From Desulfobacteraceae bacterium UBA5852 (GTDB taxonomy: Bacteria > Desulfobacterota > Desulfobacteria > Desulfobacterales > UBA5852): a stretch of DNA of 13,931 nt. A program made the position numbers and the translations under genes. The notes under the pieces were generated by a model. The model was not told the origin of the DNA, made no database searches, and saw nothing but the letters and a program-made list of their open reading frames with translations. Of this stretch, positions 1 to 7,600 are shown one piece after another; position 1 is the stretch's first letter, and the number at the start of each line of letters is the position of its first letter. The stretch is from the NCBI GenBank assembly GCA_002432195.1, contig DJGG01000100.1, positions 1 through 13,931 of the forward strand, written 5' to 3'.

Positions 1-15
1 TTTATCCACAGCCTG
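1..15 (+). repeat. DnaA-box-like intergenic word, copy 1
   Basis: The window opens with TTTATCCACAGCCTG, which contains a perfect match to the DnaA-box consensus TTATCCACA at 2-10. The same core recurs at 2933-2945 and at the right-hand end of the window (13919-13931), always outside genes. An isolated box could bind DnaA or act as a titration or regulatory site, or it may be the edge of a longer dispersed repeat cut off by the window boundary. No AT-rich unwinding region or box cluster is present, so this is not an origin on the evidence here. Confidence 0.4.
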
Positions 16-154
16 CTGAGGGTCGGAACCGTTCACCAGGGCTTGCGTCGACGTGCCGCCACAAGCCTCATTCTCCCTCCACAGGCGGAATCCGCCCGGC
101 ATCGGCACGGGCGAGACCGCTACCGGCGGACAGGACCGGCAGGCCCGCAGCCGG

Positions 155-616
155 CTAATTGCCGCAGATTTCGAGCCGGGCAATGCGGGCGGCGAATTCC
201 CGATCCTCCAGGAGACGCTTGGCAAACCGCAGGTACTTCTCGGTAATGCTCCGCACGGCGAACTGGAGGGCGAAAGGGCGCACCGGCTTCTCCAGAAGGC
301 AGCAGACCTCCGAGGCCATGCACATGTTCACCACGTCTTCGCTGGCATGTCCGGTGATCATGACGGCATCCTGGTGGATGCGGGGGAACTTGGCTTCGAG
401 GCTGTCGAGGAAGGAAAAGCCGTTCTTGCCTCCCAGAAAGACATCCACCACGAACACGGCGGCCCCGTAAGGGCTGCTGAGGCAGTAGAGCAGCGCCTCG
501 TCCGGGTTGTTGAAGACCCTCACCCGGCCCCAGGTATAGAATGCGGAAACGATCTCCCCCAGCAGGTGACCCACCGCAGGATCATCGTCGACGATGATGA
601 CATCCAGACCGTCCAT
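155..616 (-). CDS. Single-domain response regulator (CheY-like receiver)
   Basis: A 153-residue protein that is essentially one receiver domain. The acidic pocket is D10-D12, the phosphoacceptor is D58 in VVDVF, the conserved hydroxyl residue is T88 in ITGH, and the signalling lysine is K110 in EKP. These are the full set needed for phosphorylation. About 35 residues of amphipathic helix follow (roughly 120-150), with no DNA-binding or enzymatic output domain. It should be a cytosolic phospho-relay or protein-binding switch. The ATG at 616 is supported by a strong AGGAGGTGG about 6 bases upstream. The next gene upstream on the same strand is the hybrid kinase, but a 291-base gap separates them, so it may have its own promoter. 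Its cognate kinase could be either neighbouring kinase; this is inference from position. The receiver call is firm, the partner unknown. Confidence 0.9.
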   Translation of the reverse strand: MDGLDVIIVDDDPAVGHLLGEIVSAFYTWGRVRVFNNPDEALLYCLSSPYGAAVFVVDVFLGGKNGFSFLDSLEAKFPRIHQDAVMITGHASEDVVNMCMASEVCCLLEKPVRPFALQFAVRSITEKYLRFAKRLLEDREFAARIARLEICGN

Positions 617-907
617 GACACCACCTCCTGGCTGAAGATGCGTCCAAGGTCCGCGAGGCGGGACCGCCCGCGGACAAACGCCCCGGACCGATTTTTCCGG
701 CCGCGGGCCGGACCGCTTCGCGTCCGGCGGATGGCGAGCGGCACCCGGCCAGGCGGCCCGCTGCCGGGGAGCTGCCGGTCAGCTCGCCTGTGAATTCCTT
801 ACGCAAATTCCGTCGACTTGTCCATACGGGAGTGGCGGCGGCCAACCGCCCCGGACTCGCCGAGCCGACCGCCCGCGCAGGAGCGGCGTCGCCCCCTCCG
901 GCAATGC
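617..907. other. Gap between response regulator and hybrid kinase
   Basis: No convincing gene is seen on either strand. It holds a GC-rich inverted repeat at 696-712 (CCGGCC, GCG spacer, GGCCGG) and an 8-bp direct repeat CCGGACCG at 683-690 and 708-715. For transcripts arriving from the hybrid kinase (minus strand) the hairpin is followed by A residues rather than U residues, so it is not a standard intrinsic terminator. A weak TGGACA/TAAGGA pair on the minus strand near 800-830 was not accepted as a promoter. Confidence 0.5.
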
Positions 908-2449
908 TCAGCGGATGACTTCCGCCAGTTTTTGAGCCAATTCGTGGATCCGGTAAGGCTTGGCCACCGCGCCACAGAACCCGTAATCGCGGTAACTGGT
1001 AACGCCGGGATCATCCGCGTAGCCGCTGGAGACAATCGCCCGCACCTGGGGGTCCATGGCCTGCAGCCCGCGGATGGTCTCCTTGCCCCCCATACCGCCG
1101 CGCACGGTGAGATCCAGAATGACGGCATCGTACCGGTGCCCGCCTTTCAGGGCCTTGGCATAGAGCGCCAAGGCTTCCTCGCCGTCCCGGGCGGCCTCGG
1201 CGGCATAGCCCAGGCGCTGGAGCAGATTGATGGCCAACTCCCGGATCATGGATTCGTCATCCATCACCAGTACCGTTGCCGATCGTGGAACCATGGCCGG
1301 CGCGGCCGAGGGCCGCGTGGCCCCCGGCGGGTCCGCCTCCCCCCGGGCGGCCGGCAGGTCGATGGTGAAGCAGGACCCCTGGCCCACCCGGGAGACCACG
1401 CGGAGGCTGCCGCCGTGACGCTTGACGATGGATTCGGCGATGGAGAGCCCCAATCCCAGACCTTTCTGGTCGCCCTTGGTCTTGGTGGAAAAATAGGGGT
1501 CGAAGATGCGCTCCTGGAGGTCAGGGGGAATGCCCTGCCCCTCGTCGCGGATGTCGATGCGCACGCTGGCCGCGCCCTCGGGAGCCCGGGCCGAGGGCGG
1601 GACCTCGACATTGGTCACCTCCACCTGGATCAGCCCCCCATCGGGCATGGATTCCCGGGCATTGATCACCAGGTGGTGCAGCGCCTGGGTCATCTGGGCG
1701 TGATCCACGGCCACGCACCAGGCGTCGTCCGGAATGCTGAAATCCACCGTGACGCTGGACCCGCTCAAGGCGAACTCCACGGCGCCTTCAATGAGCGGGG
1801 CCAGGCGGACGATCTTTTTGGCGGGCGCCCCGCCACGGGAGAAAGTGATCAGGCGGTTGGTGAGTTCCTTGGCGATGAGGGAAGCCTCCTGGGCCTGGTT
1901 CAGGAGGGCGTGGAGGTGATCCCCCGGGTCCAGGTAGGTCATGGCCAGGGAGATGTTGCCCATAATGGCGGTCAACAGATTGTTGTAATCGTGGGCAATG
2001 CCTCCGGAAAGCGCCGCCAGGGAGGCCAGTTGGCGGGTCTTGAGACGTTCCCGTGCCATGGCCTGCCGTTCCGTGAGATCCCGCACGACGACCGGCTGCC
2101 ATCCCCGGCCGCGTCCCTGGCCGAACTCCGGCAATACCTGGACCGGCCTCAATTGGCCGCTCCTGGTGCGCAGGCACACCGCCGTGCGCGGATCGGCCTG
2201 GGCCCCATGAGACAGCAGGAGCTCGGCATCCTTGCCGCTGTCCGGGTCGGGGTCGGCCTCCAGCAGGCAATCCAGGCTGCGCCCCTCAAGCTCATCGAGG
2301 GCGTACCCTCCCATTTGCAGCAGCGCCGGGTTGGCCTCCCGGATATGCCCGTCCTCCAACAAGGCGACACCCTCGGGGAGCTGCCGCAACAGCTCGGCCC
2401 ACATCGCGCCCCAGTCGGCACACGGTGCCGGGTTTCCAGCGTTTTTCAT
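908..2449 (-). CDS. Soluble hybrid sensor histidine kinase (PAS-HisKA-HATPase-REC)
   Basis: A 513-residue hybrid kinase. An N-terminal PAS-like sensor region (about 18-130) ends in the typical VVRDLTERQ linker. The dimerisation/phosphoacceptor domain has GGIAHDYNNLL with H153 as the autophosphorylated residue. The ATPase domain follows, with N box around N263 (INARESMPDGG), G1 box DEGQGIP at 302-308 and G2 box GLGLGLS at 330-336. A short Pro/Ala-rich linker leads to a receiver domain with acidic pocket D397/D398, phosphoacceptor D446, S475 and K497. All catalytic residues are present. No signal peptide or membrane helix is visible, so it should sense a cytosolic signal. The ATG at 2449 has GAGG about 6 bases upstream. 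It starts 13 bases after the stop of the small gene at 2463-2792, implying one operon. The H box is of the AHDFNNLL-type kinase group. The signal is unknown. Confidence 0.93.
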   Translation of the reverse strand: MKNAGNPAPCADWGAMWAELLRQLPEGVALLEDGHIREANPALLQMGGYALDELEGRSLDCLLEADPDPDSGKDAELLLSHGAQADPRTAVCLRTRSGQLRPVQVLPEFGQGRGRGWQPVVVRDLTERQAMARERLKTRQLASLAALSGGIAHDYNNLLTAIMGNISLAMTYLDPGDHLHALLNQAQEASLIAKELTNRLITFSRGGAPAKKIVRLAPLIEGAVEFALSGSSVTVDFSIPDDAWCVAVDHAQMTQALHHLVINARESMPDGGLIQVEVTNVEVPPSARAPEGAASVRIDIRDEGQGIPPDLQERIFDPYFSTKTKGDQKGLGLGLSIAESIVKRHGGSLRVVSRVGQGSCFTIDLPAARGEADPPGATRPSAAPAMVPRSATVLVMDDESMIRELAINLLQRLGYAAEAARDGEEALALYAKALKGGHRYDAVILDLTVRGGMGGKETIRGLQAMDPQVRAIVSSGYADDPGVTSYRDYGFCGAVAKPYRIHELAQKLAEVIR

Positions 2450-2462
2450 CAGGAACCTCGCA

Positions 2463-2792
2463 TCAATGCCGGGTTGCTTCGGAACGCACGCTCCAGCGCT
2501 GGGACGGTATGACGAAGGTCCTCGCGAAGGCGTTGTTCCAAACGTGAATCACCAGGTCGCGTGTGCCGTCCACCCAGAAGCCCGTGCAGGGGAGCCCGAT
2601 TTCACAGGCCAATCCGCTGGGCGCCGCGGCCTGGTCCCCGGAGCGCACAGCGGCGGCCAGATCGTCGAACAAAGCCTCCCGGGCCTCGTCGCTGAGCTCC
2701 ACATCCTCCAGGGGCATGGAGTTCAATCTCATGGGATCGATGCGCAGGTCCCGGCCGATGGTCTGACGGATGGCTTCCAGTCGCGGCATCAT
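2463..2792 (-). CDS. Small conserved-looking protein of unknown function, upstream of hybrid kinase
   Basis: The family was not recognised. The likely product is 109 residues, starting at the ATG pair 2792/2789. The frame extends upstream to a GTG at 2939, but codons in that extension carry many A/T third positions and a sigma-54-like promoter lies inside it at 2838-2853, so the extension is probably not translated. The N-terminal half (about 1-50) is acidic and helical, with an alternating pattern resembling a dimerising helix. The C-terminal half contains two cysteines (ACEIGLPC) and a likely beta-rich segment with GFWVDGTRDLVIHVWNN. There is no signal peptide or membrane helix. It ends 13 bases before the hybrid kinase start, so the two are probably co-transcribed; a role as a small sensor or partner of that kinase is inference. 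The start has only a weak ribosome binding site. Confidence 0.6.
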   Translation of the reverse strand: MMPRLEAIRQTIGRDLRIDPMRLNSMPLEDVELSDEAREALFDDLAAAVRSGDQAAAPSGLACEIGLPCTGFWVDGTRDLVIHVWNNAFARTFVIPSQRWSVRSEATRH

Positions 2793-2837
2793 ATCGACCC
2801 GCTGCCGGTCTGCGCCAAGATGGTTCGCAAGCTTCCC

Positions 2838-2853
2838 TGCATATTCCGTTCCA
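2838..2853 (-). promoter_or_regulatory. Sigma-54-like (-24/-12) promoter for 2463-2792 and hybrid kinase
   Basis: Read on the minus strand the sequence is TGGAACGGAATATGCA, against the consensus TGGCACG-N4-TTGCA. The essential GG and GC dinucleotides are present at correct spacing, with mismatches at one -24 base and one -12 base. The predicted start near 2827 lies about 35 bases before the ATG at 2792. Such promoters need an AAA+ activator, as many class II/III flagellar genes do. Confidence 0.5.
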
Positions 2854-2918
2854 GGATTTGTCCTCCACCATGGCGGGAGGGTGTTGCGGTTGGCATCGGA
2901 CGGCGCCCGGCCTCGCTG

Positions 2919-2943
2919 CCTTGGGCCCAGGGTATCCACAGCC
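2919..2943 (+). repeat. 25-bp intergenic element with DnaA-box-like core, copy 2
   Basis: This 25-bp stretch matches 13907-13931 at 21 positions. The shared right half is TATCCACAGCC, extended here to TATCCACAGCCTG, as at 3-15. The core at 2932-2940 is GTATCCACA, one mismatch from the DnaA box. The copies lie in separate gene-free gaps. Confidence 0.4.
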
Positions 2944-3152
2944 TGTTATCGCCCGCCACGTCCCACGGCTTGAGCTGCCCAGGGGGGAGGCAGGAACTGC
3001 CGGCGGAAACCGGAACATCCCTCCGCCCGAGCCTCGCCCGGCCTTGCCCCGACCTGTCAATTGTTTGACGGATCGGGCCGTTAGCGCCGCGATCCTGACG
3101 CCCCGCCGCCTGCCGATGGCCTTCCCGCCCCATAACGATCCAACCCAAACAA

Positions 3153-3168
3153 TGGCATCATTATTGCT
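3153..3168 (+). promoter_or_regulatory. Sigma-54-like (-24/-12) promoter for the degenerate kinase gene
   Basis: The sequence TGGCATCATTATTGCT matches TGGCACG-N4-TTGCT with GG and GC at the correct distance; only the C at the sixth position and the following G differ. The predicted transcript start near 3179 leaves a leader of about 43 bases before the ATG at 3222 and rules out the earlier in-frame GTG at 3177. Transcription could continue into the giant glycosyltransferase gene, because no clear terminator was found between them. Confidence 0.65.
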
Positions 3169-3221
3169 TTGAGGCTGTGCGCAGACATCCGGCCAAGTGG
3201 CACGGCCGCCAATGGAAAGGC

Positions 3222-4559
3222 ATGGCACTGATGAACCTGTCCGCCCAGCAATGGCACAATATCCTGAACGGTCGCGAAAACCGCGAGGTCGTTTTGCAGC
3301 GTCTCCTGAGTGTCGCGCCTGCCGACGGGGCCTGCCTCCTCCCGGCGGCCGAATCCGCCGGTGAACCCTCCCGTGCCGGCCAGCTGGTCGCAGCGGGCAA
3401 CCGCGGGCCCGCCAACGGTGCGCTGCGCCTCGTGGACGCCGGGCCGAGCCCGCAGCCGGCGTGCGGGCCCGCGAGCCGCATCATCGAGACCCTGGACCGC
3501 ATGGAGCCCGCCCACAAGGGCCCGCTGTTCGTCATGGCCGAAGGACTGGCCTACCATTTCAACAATCTCTTCATGGGCATCGCGGGGCATATCGCCCTGC
3601 TGCGCCTGAAATGCGCCCACCTGACGCAGTTGTCCGAGGGATTCGAGGCCGTGGAAAACGGGATCGCCAACGGGGCCCTGCTCCTGCGCATCCTGGTGGA
3701 CGTGTTCCACCGCCCCACGCATCGCAAGGGCACGGCCTATCCCATCGACCTGTCCAACGACGAGATCGGCCGCTGCATCATTCCCAACGACATGCTGCGC
3801 GTGAGCGTTCTGCCCTATGCGGGCGTCCCCGACACCCAGGCGATCCTGCGCCTGGTGAGCGCCGGCATGGCCTTGCGCCTGGGGGAAACCCTGGACGCCA
3901 TGCGCCCGCACCTGCGGGCCACCGAGACCGCCTCCCGACCGACAGGTCGGGGGGGGAACCATGCCGACCAGGCGCTTGCGGGGGTGGAGCGGGGTCGCCG
4001 GATTCTCCGCCGGATGCTGGAATACGCCGGCATGCGCCGCATGCACCGGGAGACATGCCGGCTGGATGTCCTGGTGCGGGAGACCGCCCAGGCTTTCAGC
4101 GGCTGCTTCAGCGGGCTGCGCTTCACCCTGGAGACGCCGGATTTCCCGGCCACGGTCCATGGGGATGCCAGGATGCTCCGGCGGCTCCTCCTGGAACTCT
4201 TCATGAATGCCGCCGAGGCGTGCGAAGACGGTGGGCAGGTGGAGGTGCGCCTGGAGAAGATGGCCGCTCAGCCGGGCGGGTCCGTAAGCCCTCCGCCCAG
4301 CCTGACACTGATCGTGAAGGACAATGGCCCTGGGCTGCCGCCGGGCGTGGCCGCAGGTGCCGTGTTCACGCCGTTCTTCACTTCCCGCAACCCGCGTCGC
4401 AACCTGGGCTTGGGCCTTTCCACGGCCCTGGGGATCGTGCGGCAGCATGGGGGGAAGATCGAGATCAATTCTCAAATCGGCATGGGAGTCAAAGTAAAGG
4501 CGGAATTCCCGATAGAGGCGCCCGCCGGCGGGTTGCCCCGCATGTGCGCTGACATCTAA
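3222..4559 (+). CDS. Histidine-kinase-like protein with duplicated, degenerate phosphoacceptor domain
   Basis: A 445-residue soluble protein. The C-terminal ATPase domain is intact: N box around N329 (ELFMNAAEACEDGG), G1 box DNGPGLP at 367-373, FTPFF lid-side motif and G2 box NLGLGLS at 394-400. The H-box region is abnormal. At 108-116 the sequence is GLAYHFNNL where related kinases have GLAHDFNNL, so the phosphoacceptor His is Tyr111 and the next residue is His112. A second HisKA-like stretch begins around 215 (GMALRLGETL), with Leu218 at the His position, followed by the usual second helix at 250-270. The N-terminal 100 residues are not recognisable. The start at 3222 follows GGAAAGG and fits the promoter at 3153; ATG 3231 is an alternative. 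The protein may be a pseudokinase or ATP-dependent adaptor, or may use His112. A run of eight G lies in codons about 243-245. Confidence 0.85.
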   Translation: MALMNLSAQQWHNILNGRENREVVLQRLLSVAPADGACLLPAAESAGEPSRAGQLVAAGNRGPANGALRLVDAGPSPQPACGPASRIIETLDRMEPAHKGPLFVMAEGLAYHFNNLFMGIAGHIALLRLKCAHLTQLSEGFEAVENGIANGALLLRILVDVFHRPTHRKGTAYPIDLSNDEIGRCIIPNDMLRVSVLPYAGVPDTQAILRLVSAGMALRLGETLDAMRPHLRATETASRPTGRGGNHADQALAGVERGRRILRRMLEYAGMRRMHRETCRLDVLVRETAQAFSGCFSGLRFTLETPDFPATVHGDARMLRRLLLELFMNAAEACEDGGQVEVRLEKMAAQPGGSVSPPPSLTLIVKDNGPGLPPGVAAGAVFTPFFTSRNPRRNLGLGLSTALGIVRQHGGKIEINSQIGMGVKVKAEFPIEAPAGGLPRMCADI

Positions 4560-4629
4560 CGGCCGGAAGGGCGCCATGTGCGACGACCCAAGCCGTCTAT
4601 CAACCCGGCCTTCGTTACCCGACCCACCC

Positions 4630-4675
4630 TGCCGGATCTGGACAAGTCCCCATCGCGGCTGGTCCAGATCCGGCA
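4630..4675. promoter_or_regulatory. Perfect 14-bp inverted repeat before the giant glycosyltransferase
   Basis: The arms TGCCGGATCTGGAC (4630-4643) and GTCCAGATCCGGCA (4662-4675) are exact reverse complements around an 18-base loop. The right arm ends two bases before the GAGGA ribosome binding site (4678-4682) of the gene starting at 4690. No T run follows, so a classical terminator is unlikely. It could be an operator for a dimeric regulator or an mRNA stem controlling ribosome access; both are inference. Confidence 0.65.
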
Positions 4676-4689
4676 ATGAGGAATGCCCA

Positions 4690-7600
4690 ATGGTTGCACC
4701 CAACAGCTCTCAGCACGACAACCCGTACCCGCAGGACCCCGCACCGGCGACGCCAATACTGGACCACGTGGAGCCTACACCGGACATAACGGCGTTGATC
4801 TATAGTTACAATTTCCAGGAAAATATCCGCGAATGCATCGAAAGCGTCCTCGGCCAAACCCTGCGGCCCGCAACCATCGCGGTCTATGACGACTGCTCCT
4901 CGGATGATTCCTGGGCCATCATCGAATCGCTGGCCCGTCGCTACCCGGAAGTCATCAAGGCGCATCGCCACCCACGCAACATCGGAGTGACCCTCAACCT
5001 CAACTACGGCATGCAACGAGCCCGTGGCGATTTGATCACCTGGATCGACGGCGCTGACCGGTGGAACCCACGCAAACTGGAACTGGAATGGCAGGTGTTG
5101 CGACGGAACCCGGCATGCCGCCTGGCCTTTTCGAATGTCCGCACGATCGAGGCCAGCGGCGAAGTGCGCGACCTATGGGATGACCCCGAGGCCCCGGCGG
5201 TCGCTTCCGGGGATATCTTCCACCAGGTGATTACCAAAACCCTGTTCCCCCGCCGTCGGGACCTGTTCCGCAACCATCTCCAATACCGGCAAGTATTCGA
5301 TCAGATCGGATTCATGGACGAAAATCTTCGGCTGTACGTTGACTGGGATTTCAAAATCCGCGCCGCGGAACGTTTCAAGGCGGCCTATACGAGTGTCGCC
5401 ACGGTGGACTACCGCGTTCCTGCAGGAGGCATTCACAGTGCGGCCGCCGACATTCATCGCGCCGACATCTTGGCGATCCTGAAAAAGAATATCCCGCTGA
5501 CCAGGCGCCTCAGCGTCATGTCCCGGCTGAGGATCCTTGACACCGTGACGCAACTCCTCAACAAGGTACAACCCCACGCCGACAACCGCCGGAAGACGCG
5601 CACCATCGCCGCGAAGGCCGGAGTGCCCCTGACCTCCCTTGAGGATTACGACCGGCCCGCCACCCTGGCCGCGCCGATGCCACCCGCGCCGGAGGGCCGT
5701 GCGGATCAATGGCTGTCGAACGATCCCGCCCATCCCAAGATCAGTGTCTTCATCACCTCTTACAACCAGGAAGAATACCTCGCCGAAGCGATTGAGAGTG
5801 TTCTGGCTCAAACCTTGCGCCCATGGGAAATCATCATCGTCGACGACGCGTCCACGGATGGATCCCCAGAGGTGATCCGCCAATACGTCACGCGCTACCC
5901 TAAACTGGTACGCGGCATCTACCATGCCCGCAACACCGGTGTGACGCAAAGCCGCATCGACGCCTTGAACGCCGTTACGGGAGACTTCGTTACCTATGTG
6001 GACGGCGACGACCGCTTTCTGGAGACCAAGCTGGAAAAAGAGTATGCCGCCCTGCGCCGCCGGCCCGGGGCCCAAATCGCTTACTCCAACAACTATTACA
6101 TGGATGTGGACGGCGAGCGCACCAAGGTCTGGATCGAAGACCAGAAACCTCCCGAGGGGATGGTCTTCATGCAGACTTTCGGCCGGCTGTACCCCAAAAT
6201 GAGCCTCTACCGCATGGAGCTGGCGGACTATCACGCCTGGAAAAGCATCGGCTTCCATGACCGCAATCTGACGATTTATGAAGATTTCGATATGCGCATC
6301 CGCATGACCAAAACCATGCAGACGGTTTACCATGACGAACCCCTGTCGGAAATTCGGGACCATGGTACCGGCCTGTCGAGTTCCAGGCGGGCCAGTCACC
6401 ACCGCTCACTGGATTACATCTTTCAGAAAAACCGTCCCCTGCTGATGGACCTGGACGCCTCCAAACGCAAGGCGGCGGAGGCGGGGTTCCGCCTATGGGC
6501 CCGGAAGGTGGGCAAACAGGTCGATATTCAATCCACCGCCGATTCCCGAACGCGGATACCACGACCTTCCGGGTGCCAGGCAGGTTTTCGCGGGCAGAAC
6601 CTGATTTTTCTCATTTCGCAGCCGCGGGCGGGGTCCACCCTGCTGCAGCGCATCATCGCCGGGCATACGGATGTGCATTCGACCGCCGAGCCCTGGATCA
6701 TGCTGCACCCCCTCCACGCGCTGAAGCGTTCCGGCATCCAGGCCGACTACCGCGCCCCGCTGGCCCGCCAGGGCTTGGAGGACTTTCTCTCCCAGTTTCC
6801 GGAAGGCGAGGAAGTATACATCGAGTCCCTGCGCAGCCAGGCGGCAGTGCTCTACGGCCGGGCGCTGGATATTTCCGGGAAAAGCTATTTCCTGGACAAA
6901 ACTCCGCGCTATTACCATATCATTCCCGAACTTTTCCGGGTCTTTCCGGAAGCCAGGTTCATCTTCCTGCTGCGCAACCCCATCTCCGTCCTGGCATCCA
7001 TTTTGAAGACCTGGCTGCAGGACGATGTCGGGCGGCTCGATGCCCATCTGCGACAGGACCTCTACGAGGCGCCCCGCCTGCTGCTCGAAGGGGTGCAGCT
7101 GTTGAAAGAAAACGCCATTGTCGTGAACTACGAGAATCTGGTCCTCCAGCCGGAAGAGGTTGTCCGGCGCCTCTGTATCCGCCTCGATCTGTCATACAGC
7201 CCCACCCTTCTGGACTACGGCTTCCGCAAAGCGCCGGCCGGACGATTTGGCGACCCCCTCAACGTGCACCGCCATCAACGCCCCGTGAGTGCCTATGTGG
7301 ACAAATGGGAGCAGGATCTCCACAAGCCCGAATCCATCGCCCTGGCCCTCGACTATCTCCAGCGCCTCGGCCCCCAATCCTTGGCCCAAATGGGTTACGT
7401 ATTCGCTGACGTCGAGAAGAAGCTGCGCCAGGCGGAGGCCCGCGCCACCAGGGGCCACGAAGCCCTTGATGCATCCCAGACACTGGTCCGGCGGGGGGAG
7501 GCGCTGGCCGCCCGCGATGATCTGACCGGCGCGGAAGCACTGTTTGCCCAGGCGCTGGCGCTGGATCCCGACAATGCCGACGCCCATAACAATATGGGCG

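Larger units (their letters stand above)
2793..3221. other. Divergent intergenic control region
   Basis: A 429-base stretch between two divergent operons, with no convincing gene. It contains a minus-strand sigma-54-like promoter (2838-2853), a plus-strand sigma-54-like promoter (3153-3168) and a copy of a DnaA-box-like intergenic element (2919-2943). Roughly 300 bases between the two promoters would be room for upstream binding sites of a sigma-54 activator, but no clear activator palindrome was identified by eye. Confidence 0.6.

Noticed and set aside
1..15. Replication origin (oriC) from DnaA boxes
   Set aside because: The boxes are isolated and thousands of bases apart, with no AT-rich unwinding segment and no dnaA, dnaN or gidA-type neighbours.
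32..70. Twelve-codon minus-strand reading frame with a GGAGGG site, starting near 70
   Set aside because: It is too short to support as a gene and has no attenuator structure or downstream target on that strand within the window.
797..815. Minus-strand GACGGAATTTGCG resembling the -12 half of a sigma-54 promoter upstream of the response regulator
   Set aside because: The essential GG at -24 is missing and the site lies about 180 bases from the start codon.
818..2512. Long plus-strand open frame (564 codons) opposite the hybrid kinase
   Set aside because: Its translation has no recognisable domain, while the minus strand carries a complete PAS-HisKA-HATPase-REC kinase. It is a high-GC antisense shadow.
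2793..2939. GTG-initiated N-terminal extension of the small protein before the hybrid kinase
   Set aside because: Third codon positions are AT-rich compared with the neighbouring genes, and a sigma-54-like promoter lies inside the extension.
4576..4689. Alternative upstream ATG start (4576) for the giant gene, with GGAAGGG in front
   Set aside because: The 38 extra codons include several that are rare in this GC-rich context (CTA, TTA, TCA, AGA) and would run through the perfect inverted repeat. The ATG at 4690 has a well-spaced GAGGA.
3081..4703. Minus-strand 540-codon frame opposite the degenerate kinase
   Set aside because: The product is rich in His, Gln and Gly with no motifs; the plus strand has clear N, G1 and G2 ATPase boxes.
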